Positions 48,970 to 61,026 of a stretch of DNA of 64,000 bases are shown one piece after another. Numbering within the stretch: position 1 is the stretch's first letter; each line of letters begins with the position of its first letter. The notes under the pieces are model-generated. The model was given only the letters and a program-made list of their open reading frames with translations, was not told the origin of the DNA and made no database searches. The stretch is taken from positions 155,768,501 through 155,832,500 of the forward strand of contig CM059582.1 in the NCBI GenBank assembly GCA_030407085.1, in the 5' to 3' direction. The position numbers and the translations under genes were made by a program. Source of the DNA: Trichopria drosophilae. Its lineage: Eukaryota; Arthropoda; Insecta; Hymenoptera; Diapriidae.

Positions 48970-49453
48970 CATGTTCTTCACCAATGTCTATTATAAAATA
49001 AGATCATTTTTCGAAAATGCCATTAGAAAACGTCATTGTACTGTATTTTTGTTAAAGTTTCCTAATTGTCAGTAGAGATAAATATTTTATTCGGGACTTA
49101 AAGGAACGATAATATACTAATATCACAGTAAATGTATAATTGATTGAAAACCAATAGTAATTATATATTGATTCGTCAAATTTGTTACTTAAGATTCTCA
49201 TTCAATAAAAATAAAACTGTAAATATAAAAAATTGATGTGTATATTCGGCTAAAATTCTGCGAGGCGGGCATATTCTCAATAAGAGCAGCAGCTTTAGCA
49301 AAATAAAAGAAAGCAATTTAAAGTGGAGTAGAATCCGCGACCTCATTTAGGACTTTATCATCATCTTTTTATATAGACAATAGAAGAAAAGACGAGAACG
49401 TATTATTTTTATGTTTTCATCCACACGTACGATAGAAAAGTCAACACACTTAC

Positions 49454-49564
49454 CACCGGATACTTGGCAAGTCAAGAGAAGATCGTAACCTTCAAGAAAC
49501 GGACCACCCACGCCCGTTACTTCCCTGCCTTGTGCATCGTATATTACTGGCTTCGTTGGTTGTT
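49454..49564 (-). CDS. side: Side-family cell-adhesion protein, exon for first part of Ig2
   Basis: This is the second visible exon, 111 bp, with acceptor ATATTTCAG and donor GTAAGT. It starts with AA, which completes a glutamate codon from the upstream G, and ends with the first base of a glycine codon. It encodes Q-P-T-K-P-V-I-Y-D-A-Q-G-R-E-V, a variable loop V-G-G-P-F-L-E-G-Y-D, and the B strand L-L-L-T-C-Q-V-S-G with the first cysteine of Ig2. The P-x-K-P-V-I-x-D-x-x-G opening and the E-G-x-x-L-x-L-x-C core are hallmarks of the second Ig domain in the Side family. It joins in frame to the exon at 46320-46544, so Ig2 is split by a phase-1 intron directly after the B strand. Confidence 0.92.
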
Positions 49565-52500
49565 CTGAAATATTATTAATGAAATTTAATTATAATTACA
49601 GATATTTAAAAAATATTACTATATAGTATTACTAAATATTATATATATGTAACAATATGGACTATACAAGATATGCAAGACTGCATAGTATTATGTGCGA
49701 AACATAATCATAATTGCAAGAGAATAAAATGTGGACCGTGAAATTAATTATTATTATAAACTATGATTCAATAATTTGAAAATGTAGATTGTGTAATTAC
49801 GATGCCATACAATTCTCGTTGATTATAAATTTGTCAATTTACATATAAAAATTGGTTCATTTTCCCAGACAATTCCGTTTTCAATAACAAATCATTTTTC
49901 ACTAAATGTATCTTAAATATTATTCCTGTTTAAATTTTAATATGTCGTTAATTTAATTTTGCATTTAATTTATTGGTGACTCTTACATCGAAGATGTGCA
50001 CAAATGAATATAAAAATGTTGATATTAGAAAGTAACAGAATTAGTTAGTATCTGATTTCTATGCATTTTTTCGAATATTCAGAATTATATATTTGCAAAA
50101 AGATTGTGTTGTCGACGGCCATTTTCCTATAATTTAAGTGTGAAATAATGAAGATTTTCAAAATTAAACGGTGAATCCATTTGAAATTTTACACACAAGA
50201 TTGATATAGTTTTTTGTCGATATATAATTTTGCATCAGCTTGCATATCAATAAATGAATGGACTTCCTCAAATATTTTGACCTATGTCTCGTCGTATGTC
50301 AAGTTAATCGATTTAATACATTTATATATATTTATGTAGAGGCATCTGTAGTATTTAATTAACGTAATTCCCAACATTTATAAATAATGGGGTTGAATTT
50401 AGAGTTCACATCTATTACGATATAAAATAGTCTCAGATAAATGTACGTATGTATATTAAATTCTAATTGATTTGTTATATTACATAGTATTTTAAGTATG
50501 TGATCATTTCATATAAACACCTGTCTTTACAAAAATCAATTATGTAATTATAGGATTTAATAGTAAAATGCTTGTACAATCTGAAAGAGTATGTATTTAA
50601 ATATAACTTATTGACAACCATCCATATACAGGGTACCGATATTTTGATGTAATTGCAAGTCGACTTTTGACGTTGAAGAAACTTTGAAACGTACGCAAAC
50701 ATTCAAGCACATGTTGTATTACCAACTAAATTTCAAACGAAATTCCGAAGTATAAAAGAGCGGTCTAAAAATATACGTCTACAATATTTAAAATATTATT
50801 ATTTATAAGAAACATATTTTTAGATTTTACCTCATCACAGAATTTTAAGAAAAAAACATTCCTGCTGAATAAAAACTCTATTTTGAGCATTTGCTGTTAG
50901 AATACTCTGAATGTTTTCTGAAAATTTTATGTAAAGTGCATGAGCTTACTCGCATGGGTATGCACGTGTTTCATTCACGTAGTAATTTATAAAGTAAGTT
51001 TTGCAAATTGTTGGAGTTTTTTGGATTTTAAAAGATCCGTGCAATCTTTTAGTGCCCCTTGACTTATATACATATCATGGTTTAAATTGAAATATTTACA
51101 TTTCTAAGTTTATAATGTAAACATAATTACTATACCATTTGAATAAAATTCAATAGCCATTCTTTGTAAATACTTAACTCACAAACGAATGTTTAATAAA
51201 CCACGGATTAAATAAAGGAGAACGCCCTCGATGTAATTTATTCAATATTCGTAAAGGTGTAACCTATATAACATGCTAAGTAGTTAAAAGTAGCTTTAGG
51301 GATAATATTATCAAAAATAGTTCCCTCAAAGAAGGGAAGTTTACACAAGCCTCTGAAACATTTGTAATGTCTGATTAGCTTTCCTCTTTCTACTTACAAT
51401 GCATTTATTATAAACATGTCATATACGTACGATTCTTATTAATTTCCCTTGTTCGAAGTACCTTTTATATTATTTGCATAATGTGCAGTAGGTTCTAATC
51501 TTTCGTTTCATTCACGATATAAAAATCCCAAACAACACAATCCGTCCTGGGATGTCCTGAGAAGCTTCTGAGGACGTCCAAATATCCGTTTTTTGTCCTC
51601 GGGAGCCCCTCACAAGCTCCTGAGAACGTCCTGTGACGGGCTTGTGCTGTTTGGGATCACACGTCAGTGTGAAACAGTGCATTTGTTTTTTCCTGCCGTG
51701 GTCAGTCTTCTTTTCGATATTGATATAACTATACTTACGAAAACCTTACTATGTAATGGGTCAATAGTAACATTTTAAGCAGAATAAAATAGACAAAAAA
51801 CATTATATTAACACGATTTACAACTAAAATTTAAAGATCTAAGTTATCAAACGATATTTAACATTAACATATAGTATGAACTGCGACACTGGAAATGTTA
51901 AAGAGATAAAGATATTGTTTCCTTCCAAATGTCAGTCGACTTAAAGGTACTAAAAATTATATATTCCCAATTGGTAACAATATCGACCAACGTGAAAAGT
52001 TTATACCTATACGTTTGATTACAGCTATCATAAATAATAAATTACATCCTTGTACTCTTAAAAATCTAATTCAGTCAACAATTAATTTTTTAATAATCTA
52101 GAAATATTTCAATTAACATCTCGTTCTTTTCCTGCATATAAAAAGGTTCTACGGCTTCGACAACTAAATTATTTTCCTTTTTGAAACAGTTGAAGTGCAG
52201 CAGAAGAAATAGTATATTTATTTCTGTATTCCAATTTTCAATCAATTTGATTTCATAAAAAGTATCGACAATATAATCAGTTAAATCGTAATGTATATTT
52301 CCTATAATAAGTTAATTCAACCTTCGTTACTATTATTTAATCATTAATACATATCATTTTATGATGGTCAAGGCAAAGTTGAATCATAAATAAAAGTTAA
52401 ATAATATTTATGTCGAGTTTTATTTTTTATAATTTTGTTTAAGGAAGTAACATTCCTCCAACATGGACTCGCGGTTAACTAAGGTGGTGTTTTTTTAGAT

Positions 52501-53825
52501 TTATAATCGCAATATTAAAAATCGAGTACAAAATTCATTAGTTTAAATAATGCATACCAATATCAATGAACAGTATGGAGTCGACGTCATACACAAAGCA
52601 AATTTGATGTAAGCATTAAGGTTTAAATATCAATTGAGAAATTTAGGAACATACTTTAATGAACCTAATGTTTGTTAATGCAATATGAGGTATTGGTATT
52701 ATTTATACTATAATATAAGATATGTTATCGGATGTAGGTATACATAATTTAAGTATTTTATCCAGGGAAGTAAATTTTCTGAAGGGTTTGACCGTGGAAC
52801 TTGCTAATGCGGAAAAGTTGTTATTAATGAAATTAACCGTATAACGTGAGGTTTTCCCGTAGTCATTGTTCACGTATTTCCGCTACAAATTTGGTAAATA
52901 AAAAATGTTTTTAGAAATACTGAATGACAGATTTTGTCTGAATCATGAGATAATATATCGATCGTTATTTCGCTAAAATGAGTTTATATCCAAGCCTTTT
53001 ATTTTTTTAAATCATATGTGCATGGTCCAGGTCAGAGCATCAACTCCATAAACGTATAAGCTTTTCTTATATCAAATGAAAGATGTGCGCAACATTGTCT
53101 TTGTTTATGGTCGCATTGTGCGTGAAAGTTACTCCAGTAATGCGAATTTCATGGCGGGTTGTAATGTATACTTTGACGCTGGCATCGTAAATTAAAAAAT
53201 GTCCTTTTACGTGTAACACCTGCATGACCAGCCATTAAGAGGGCGTTGAAGGAAGTCTATACTTCGTCCTGGGACTGGACCGTTACACGCGTAAAACATA
53301 GGAATGTCCGCGGATCAACAAGAAGTTACGACATCATTTTGTGGAGACCTGTAAACGTCAACACGTTGCGTTGAAAGGCTGTTCATCGCTGCACGTTATG
53401 CTTTCGTAGGCGATCTTCTGGTATTTTTTTTCATAGTGTAGAATGAAAGACAGGGATTACTACTCATTTAATACTTTATATTTCTCGAATCCTTACATGT
53501 AGTGTAATTTATACTACGAATTTACAATATTGGGAATAGAAACATTTGTGTAATTACTTAAAAAAATATAAAATAATCGACTGTTGATCAATAAGAGTTC
53601 TATACAAATAGAACATGCAATGTTAAAAAATTGAGTATCCTTAACTTGTCTTTTCTTGTCAGGAGGAGAATAATGATTAAAACATTAATGTTACGTAGAA
53701 TTTTGGTGTGACATAAGTCTAGCATGTTTCTTTCACTTCTCGAATATAATTGTTTAACCCCTTAAAATTTGAAGAAAGGAAGTTAATGAAATATTTAGCA
53801 TAAATGTAAAATTACTACAGCTTAC
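49565..53825 (-). other. Intron of about 4.3 kb between Ig1 and Ig2 exons
   Basis: The intron runs from donor GTAAG (53825 down) to acceptor CAG (above 49564). It is AT-rich. The only element I resolve is at 51527-51655. A solo TATACAGGGTACC motif near 50625 could be one end of a CAGGGT-type element. The stretch 53130-53420 is slightly GC-richer with no recognisable feature. Confidence 0.8.
51527..51655. mobile_element. 129-bp element with CCCAAACARCACAA ends and GGACGTCC-like core
   Basis: The left end is CCCAAACAACACAATCCGTC. The right end in reverse complement is CCCAAACAGCACAAGCCCGTC, about 20 bp of TIR. AT lies on both sides (51525-51526 and 51656-51657). The interior is a palindrome built around GATGTCCTGAGAAGCTTCTG, GAGGACGTCC and TGAGAACGTCC, echoing the GGACGTCC word of 6348-7639. 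A diverged relative lies at 57093-57170. The 61-codon frame starting at 51593 is not a gene. Confidence 0.75.
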
Positions 53826-54037
53826 CAATTAATGTTAAATTTACTCGAAAATTTCGTGTTGGGGAATTGACGAAATCGACTCTGCATCTGAAAACTCCCT
53901 GATCCGAGTCAGTAACAGACTTTACTTTCAGTCTCGCCCGTTGACCATTGTCTACTTGAAAATATGTTCGATTTCCTAAACTTCCACTCATTGTCCAGTG
54001 TTCTGCATTTTCAAGTGTTCTGGATCTGGCGTCCAAA
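53826..54037 (-). CDS. side: Side-family cell-adhesion protein, exon for second half of Ig1
   Basis: This is the first visible coding exon, 212 bp, with acceptor ATTTCAG and donor GTAAG. It starts with one base (T) finishing a codon from an upstream exon outside the window, so no initiator belongs here. It encodes L-D-A-R-S-R-T-L, a conserved H-W, then G-S-L-G-N-R-T-Y-F-Q-V, an E-strand A-R-L-K-V-K-S-V, and the F strand D-S-D-Q-G-V-F-R-C with the second Ig cysteine. The segment R-V-D-F-V-N-S-P-T-R-N follows, and that motif is a strong signature of the first V-set domain of Side proteins. A possible N-glycosylation site N-L-T precedes the end. The matching first cysteine and the membrane signal must be upstream. 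Which of the several side paralogues this is cannot be decided here. Confidence 0.93.
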
Positions 54038-54732
54038 CTGAAATGAAAAATACCATTTACAATTTCAATTGTTTTGTAGCCATAAACATTTCAATTTTTA
54101 AATATATTTTATCTTCGTGAAGAAATTGTTTCACATAAAACTATTAACCTATAGTAGACCGATTAAAGACTTCGCACCATAAATACCGACGTCAAGAGAA
54201 ATTCCAAATATATTATGGATTATGGCAACATTTTCTACTTATATTTTAGATGAACCTTTAATATAGGAATAATATTTTTTGTACCCTGAACAGATATTTT
54301 TACGGCTCCAGTGTACCTACTTTATAATATATATATATCTCCTAGGACAATCAATATTTAATAGAGTGTAAGATTCCACCTGACCTGTATTTTCGAATGT
54401 TTAACCGCTTGTGAGATCAAATGAATAAATGTAAACGAATCAAAATAAATTTTGTAGGAAATTGTTGTGTTTCTATTGTTTATCTATTGTTGTGAGCCGG
54501 TTTTGAATTTTAGCAATGTAAAATAAATTAAATTGTTGAGTTTCCACTTAGTAAGCAGAAAAAAATTTTTTGAAAAAAATTGAATGGACGAGTAGTAAAA
54601 ATTATCACTGTATTGAGACAAAAAGAACTTTGTGTGAATATTCACGTACTTATTCTTGTGCTGTATGAAAAGAGACTGAAAAGTTTTTCAGATTACATAA
54701 TATTCTGTGTACATTTAGTTGTCGTTCTATTT

Positions 54733-55266
54733 CTATTGTTTTAATTTTTGAACTTGAAGTAAAGGAATATATGTGTCCGGTAAGTTTGATTTTTCAAAGC
54801 GGATGGTTACTGATTTATTATTATTTTTGATAAAAAAGTTTTCTATATGTTTTCTTTTGTATTTGTTTCTTTCTATTGCTAAAATTTTGACGTTTGAAAA
54901 ATCAAAATTATGTCCTGTATTAATTCTATGTGTTGTAAGTCCTGTATATTTGTCTTCGTTTAAGTAGATGTTATGTTTATGTTCGGTTATTCTGTTTTTT
55001 AGAAGTCTGCCCGTTTCACCTATATAGACTCCATCGCAGTTGTTACATTTAATTTCGTATACTACGTCTTTTTGATGTAATTTATCTGTTTTATCTTTGA
55101 ACGGTTTAATGTCATCAATATTAGTGTTCTTTCGTTTGAATACTACTCTGATATCTTTATTTCTGAAATTACTTCTTATATTCTCTGAGATATTTTTGAA
55201 ATATGGAATGCTAATGGTTTTGATACATTTTTTGTCGTTTGATTTTGTATCGAGGGTGTTGTATAG
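54733..55266 (-). CDS. C-terminal part of a Penelope-like element protein: linker plus GIY-YIG endonuclease
   Basis: The open frame runs to 55308, but its first ~14 codons come from the inverted flank; element coding begins near 55266. Numbering from 55308 (191 codons), residues 30-60 match the linker after the reverse transcriptase thumb (T-I-S-I-P-Y-F, then S-E-N-I-R). The GIY-YIG nuclease follows: V-Y-E-I (83-86), the C-N-N-C pair of cysteines (88-91) typical of Penelope-like nucleases, V-Y-I-G-E-T-G (94-100), the catalytic-type arginine in K-N-R-I-T-E-H (R106), and a later glutamate in K-H-I-E-N-F-F (E156). The frame is open to its stop, so the nuclease part is not obviously dead. It lacks the reverse transcriptase and cannot move on its own. 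It sits in a host intron on the gene's own strand. Confidence 0.85.
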   Translation of the reverse strand, partial: LYNTLDTKSNDKKCIKTISIPYFKNISENIRSNFRNKDIRVVFKRKNTNIDDIKPFKDKTDKLHQKDVVYEIKCNNCDGVYIGETGRLLKNRITEHKHNIYLNEDKYTGLTTHRINTGHNFDFSNVKILAIERNKYKRKHIENFFIKNNNKSVTIRFEKSNLPDTYIPLLQVQKLKQ

Positions 55267-55553
55267 TACAAAAAATTTTTTTCTGCTTACGGAGTGGAAA
55301 CTCAACAATTTAATTTATTTTACAGTGCTAAAATTCAAAACCGGCTCACAACAATAGATAAACAATAGAAACACAACAATTTCCTACAGGTAAGCAGAAA
55401 CAAAATCAAATCCAAATTCAAATCCCATTAAAACCTCCTAAACAAAGATTGAAAAGTTTTTCCAGAAAATTCTTTTTTTATTATTGTAATCTTTTTATTA
55501 TTGTAACTTTTTACTATATTATTTTGTAATTTTTTTATATACAGAAATATATT

Positions 55554-55586
55554 CTGAAGAGGGTGAAAACAAAGGACCGAAACGTC
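55554..55586 (+). ncRNA. Possible degenerate hammerhead ribozyme core of the Penelope-like element
   Basis: CTGAAGA (fits CUGANGA) at 55554-55560 is followed 18 bases later by GAAACGTC (55579-55586). The ACGT before the C is self-complementary, as in dimer-forming hammerheads reported from Penelope-like elements. Stem II is weak (only two to three pairs, GG(T)/(A)CC) and stem I is poorly supported. Position next to the element's flank is what makes the reading plausible. Activity is doubtful. Confidence 0.35.
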
Positions 55587-57092
55587 AACAGTCTAATTTA
55601 TTTATCAACAAGTAAATCTGACATACAATACAAAAACTATCAAAGTATATTTAATGTCAGTCTTCAAAAATTAGTCATTTACTGCAGGTACATCAATTGA
55701 GCTCATCAAATATGTGCTAAGTTGGACAAATATCTGGCAAGAAATAAAAAATTGTACAAATGCCTTAACCAATAAATTTTGAACATAAATCTAAATAACT
55801 GTTTGATATTATATAAAGATATATGAAAAATTACGTTTCTGGATTGGGAATTAATCCTTAAACTTATAATAATGTTAAAATAAGGGTTAATACATAATAC
55901 GCGCATGATACTGATTTTTAAAGTCTGTGAAGCCGAATTTGAATGGAGTCCATTATTGAAATTTAGGAATTTGCAGTACCAAAAATGTAAACTTGATGTA
56001 TTAACTGAAAGTGAATATTGAGTTCATTTTCTCCTTGCATTCAGGAATAACTTAACACCATTTTGAAATCACGTAAATCTGTGAGTTTGCCAGGGTAGAA
56101 TGTAACCCATTACAGCAAAAATTATGATATAGTTGTCATAACTTGTAGGTACACATTATCTCGTGTGGAAAATTGACCTTGTTTCTGAGCCTGTCCTACA
56201 ATCGCCGAAGGCAGCGGCTGTTGCAGCGATAAATAATGAAATATTAACAGGTCAGTGAAACTGGGATATTGAATTTTTAAAATCTAAATGCATCCCAAGT
56301 AGATTTTCGAGCGAAAAACACAAATTAACAGAAATAAAAGATAAGAAGTTCAGCGGTAGAGTAGAGTAATATTCTATTAAATCCAGAATGTTCGATCTCA
56401 ATTGAAACTAAAATTTAGCTACATTAACATTACTGAGAACCATCTGTTATTTAGATTATTTATTCAATCGTGAAAACACCCTTTCTGAAAGATGGTCACT
56501 TGAATTGTATATGATCAACGGTAATTTCACTCTCTTTGATGTATACTATGTTTACACTCTTATAAATAGACATCAAACTAAACGGCACGTACATGTCGAT
56601 GAAAACATCTTGGTTCGAAAGTCATATGCCGACCGTCGTAATTTTATGCAGTTGCCAGTTGGCAAAGAAGGTGACCAATTAATACGCCCACTCAATCTAT
56701 TCGCGGATAGGAAGTGTACTTGGCACCTACCGATTTAGAATAAATAGGGTTTAGAATCAGAAAAACTCGATTATTTAATATGAATCTCATTAGATATTAT
56801 AAAATTTATAAATGTATAAAAATGTTCTGCTATCAAACGCATTTGGGACGGCAATTCCAGTTATTTAATCAGATTTTTTGGTTTATATAACCAGTTCATT
56901 CATTCTTCTTTCCTGTACATTTTGGTGAAAATTTCCTCATCATATTAACCGGGTATTTAGTTCAAGAATCCGTCTGCGCGTATGCATTGTAAGAAAATGT
57001 TATTGGACTCGTTTGATGACGGTTATATTTATTTTTATATTAAATAATCAATGAGTGATACATTCGATTACAATCTCCACACGTAACACATG

Positions 57093-57170
57093 GCAACACA
57101 TCCCGTTATGTCCTAAGAAGCTCCTGAGGATGTCCAAACGTCCCTTTTGTCCAGGGGAGCTCCTTGGTAG
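57093..57170 (+). repeat. Fragment related to the 129-bp element at 51527-51655
   Basis: CAACACATCCCGTTATGTCC, then AGAAGCTCCTGAGGATGTCC and AAACGTCC...TTTTGTCC...GGGGAGCTCCTT, follow the same order as 51532-51610. The right end with its TIR is missing, so this is a truncated or decayed copy. Confidence 0.5.
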
Positions 57171-60100
57171 TTAATAGTGAGTTATTATTTGAATCAAGAA
57201 TGTTATTTGCATATCGCAAATCTTTAAAAATAATGTCTACGAGATCTATACGCCGCTGTCAATAAATCGCACTGCATTCTCGGTTTGATATCCAAAGTTG
57301 ATCAATATCCCGCAAATAATTCGAAAGCTAAATGATCTTAAAAATGCAAACATCATTACATAAAGCTTAATTATAACAATCTACCAGAGTGTAGATTATT
57401 TCAGTTGATTCTCTTTAAGTATTTATTATGAACCCTATCGTTTGCGTTTTAATTTTGTGATGTATCTAAAATATTAAAATATGAAACTAATATTTAAATA
57501 GTTATAAATTTTCGAGGATGGTTTTTGTATAATGCATTACAGACTTGACTGCGTATACGGCATTAATTTGTTATGGTTTAATAAAGTTAAAATATAACAC
57601 TGATATTGAAAACGGTAATTCGGTAAACAGCTTCCTTTACCAGTACATATTTAATTCTGTTCAAATATTCAGTTGCATGTTCTCTTTGATCTTTCCAATT
57701 CATGTTTGAATTGTTAATTTTTAACAGATTTCTATTGCTGACAGCTATTTGATACCGGACTAAATCAATAATATTACTAGCAAATTGAAAAGAATTATTA
57801 ATAAAAAACACTGGTCACGCATTAAAAGAGGAATTATGAGCATTGAAGAGAGAACATCTTGATAATGACATGGTATTGTACAATATCTTTTTAAAATTTA
57901 ATATTGATACTATTATATTTAAATATAGTTTTCAATTTAATTCTATTAAAGAGCAAACGAATGATTATTCATTAATTATTTGTTCTTCTAAATTTTGAAT
58001 TCGAAAAATCACGCAGTAACTAACAATTTATTAGATAAGAAAATCTGGTTTGAAAATCATTATTTTAGGAAAAATATACAATAATGCTACCAATCCATTA
58101 TGATTATGTTCGATGGGCACTGTTACATCGCGATTCAGATACCTCTTTATTGGATTTCGATGCAAAAGGCTGGATAAAAAAAAATTATTAGGAGTAAACC
58201 CGTCTCTTTTAATGGTACCCAAAAATATAGTATTCGTATATCTATGTTGGGGTTTTATTGACTCATTTGTTAATTTCAATAAATTGCAGATGATACATGA
58301 TTGGTTTAGAATATTTTTAACATCGCAAAGATAAATGGAATTGATATGAAAAAGCGCCCATATATTTGTCAAAGGATTAATTAATTGTTGTTTAAAACTT
58401 TTTGGGCATTTTATGAAACAGTTATAGAAATAAGTTAATCTATGTTAACTAAAATATATCGTTTGATGGTTCAACGTTAAAATAAATAAGTCTCTCGATA
58501 TGTGGAAACAGAAGTAAAAACTACTTTGTTATACATTATTTAAGCATTCAATCATCACTCCTTTGCTTTAACAAGGTTCCGTTTGCTCAGTCTATTGGAA
58601 GTCACCTTATACCGAGACACGAATTCTTTTGAAATTTCCCGACGAATAAGGGGTTTTCAAGATTTCCGAATGGTGGTACGCCGCAAAACAAACAGCACTA
58701 ATATAACTTTGCCTTAAACGAGGTTTGAACAAGCAAGACGAGGCATTAAGAGGGAGTCGACGATCGAAAGTTTTCAAGTCTCCAGATACCTCTTGGGAGC
58801 CCAGATCAGGAAGCTTCGTCTGATTGTTTGGACGCCGCTCCTAGGAGTTAACCTATCACAGTATCGCGAACGAACGTTGCTGCGGAAATGGAATAGCTGC
58901 CTTTCTCTCTGGCCCCAGTGGACCGATCGAGTGTAATCTCTGAATCTACATCGATGGCCTGCCTTAGACAATCGCCCTTACGTTCGTCCGATTTAGCTCA
59001 TGTTTACTAGGCAACTTCCATAGGTAGGCTCCTAGCAAATGAACACTCAATTACGTGCAAGTGAGGAGTCGAGAATATTTGCTTCCATTGCCTGCCTCCC
59101 TCGATAACTCGATACAGCTTCGAGATTCTTTAAAGGCACGTAGCCCTCGTCCGGTACAACTCTTTGATATTCCCAGCGGTTAAATATTAGCTCTGCAAAG
59201 TTGACTTGGGAAAATTACCGATATGCGAATCTTGCCGTTTCTTCGTAATATCATATTATATATGCTACTTTTAACAGAAATTCAGAAAAACATTGTTATT
59301 TGTTTGCACACGCAAACACTTTTTACGTCATGAAATATTCAAGATCACAAACTTGGCGGTTACAAACTTTTAGATAGGCATGTCTATAAATAAGAAACGT
59401 AAACATTTGAAATAAAGTAAGTCATCGAATTGGGATGTAGCAAAATTGGAACTTTGCACTCAATGCTCGTCACCTCGCTACTGACATGCAAATGCAGGGG
59501 TATATTTGCATTGCTTCGATCTATTTTCGACGGATAAGCACTCGAGATACGGGACTACAGTTCATTTATTCCTTCACGTAACTTGTTCGAGAGTATCCCG
59601 CATAGCTTTCCATCTAAATGATGAAAAATAAATGAGGGCACGTAGTGTGTATCAAATCACGAGGTACGTATTTTGGAGTGCACACGAAGTTCTAAATATT
59701 CACTTCTTAATAACTTTTAAAATCGACCATAATTATTGCATTTTAATTATTAGAAGGACTTTAAGAAATGTTTTATTTTTCTCACTAGTCTAACTTTCGT
59801 GATTTGAACATTAGTAAATATAATAATCGTTAATTTTATATTGTTATTTTATCACTTCTTGAATGTAAATTAAAGCTTTTGTTAACATCATACCTCAATC
59901 TATAACGATGTATTTAACTTCCTAGAAATGTAAAAAAAAATTATTAACCCTTATGCTATCGTAGTATAGATATGAGGAATACATTGCAATACACATTTAT
60001 TACTATTACAAAATAGTATTCGGTCTAATATAACATCAAAGTTTAGTAATTTATAAATTCTACGATTATATCACGTACTGTTTTTATGAGATATAAATTA

Positions 60101-60769
60101 CTCATCAGTATATTAGTCTTACTTCTTTCTTCTTGAATCAATTATACATGGAACGAAATGCCCATTTTACTAAGTCATCATTTGTAAAAATGACCTCTTC
60201 ACACCTACGGAATCGAAAAATATTGTTCGAACCATGGGTGTAGAATTTAGACCTTATACGGTGATTCCTGTACCTCTACCAACGGGCCGGCTTTGCCGTC
60301 CCTCTAAAAGAACAATTGTTGCTCTAAAACTTCGACGTATTTCATCGCCTTGTTCTTCAGATTAATTAACTGATGACAATATGTAGTCAACATAATCTGA
60401 TTATTGCCATAATCAATTTCACATGAAAGTTTCTCTTACCTTTAGTACAAATCAAACTTTTTAATTTATACATTACCGCACTCTATACAGATAGAATGAA
60501 TAATGCTATCTTCTCGAAGAAAAACCGAGAAGTCAGAGAAATTTAAGAGATATCAGAAAACTGTATAGGCGGGGGTAATATCGAAATAGGCTTTCACGAT
60601 CCCGGTCAAGTATAGACCCCTTTAGACTTAGACGACAAGAGTGACATTTGTGCTTATCCCGATCGTGGAAATCCTGCTTATCGCACAAACGTCAATGTAG
60701 TTGTTCATCACGTTCGTCAAAGTTAAATATAAAGCCGCAATCAAGTGAGTATGTTACATGCTTCAATTT

Positions 60770-60879
60770 ATAGTCCAGGATCAAGGATCACGGATCAAAT
60801 GTTAACCAATCACGCAGCAGAATGGCAGCATCCAATTACAAACGTGATCAGTGATCCGTAATTCTTGATCCACGACTAT
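60770..60879. mobile_element. 110-bp MITE with GGATCA-rich TIRs
   Basis: The left end reads ATAGTCCAGGATCAAGGATC and the right end in reverse complement reads ATAGTCGTGGATCAAGAATT. Both then continue ACGGATCA, giving 28 bp with about six mismatches. The short centre is AACCAATCACGCAGCAG followed by about 15 bp. No coding capacity. Confidence 0.55.
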
Positions 60880-61026
60880 CGATTTCGACATCATACGATG
60901 TACGCAGACTGTGCGGAGCGTCCCATCGTGGTGTTAATGGAAATCAAAATATAAACGATAGTATGAGAAATTGTCAAGACGAGTCCTGTTGTAACCTCCA
61001 ATTAGAAAACATTAATGATCGTGAAT

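Larger units (their letters stand above)
46545..49453 (-). other. Intron of about 2.9 kb inside Ig2
   Basis: The intron runs from donor GTAAGT (49453-49448) to acceptor CAG (46547-46545). A moderately GC-rich region (about 46920-47760) includes a GA-rich tract and has overlapping frames on both strands (47357-47782) without domain features. The element at 47978-48969 fills the right half. The rest is AT-rich. Confidence 0.8.
54463..55600 (-). mobile_element. 5'-truncated Penelope-like retroelement with inverted flanks
   Basis: A GIY-YIG endonuclease frame on the minus strand (54733-55266) lies between two inverted copies of a ~110-bp sequence, 54463-54572 and 55268-55385. Shared landmarks are TTTCTATTGTTTATCTATTG, TGTGAGCCGGTTTTGAATTT and GTTGAGTTTCCACT. 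The right copy continues on the plus strand for about 200 bp to a hammerhead-like motif (55554-55586). Known: Penelope-like elements carry a reverse transcriptase followed by GIY-YIG, are often 5'-truncated, and may have terminal repeats in inverted or tandem arrangement. Almost all of the reverse transcriptase is missing. Ends are approximate. Confidence 0.75.

Noticed and set aside
53750..53775. TTAACCCCTTAAAATT as another piggyBac-like end
   Set aside because: No inverted partner with TTAA was found nearby; a single match this short is expected by chance.
58774..58971. Missing first Ig1 exon or another gene in the GC-richer segment
   Set aside because: The frame has no Ig cysteine/tryptophan pattern and no suitable donor phase to join the exon at 53826-54037.
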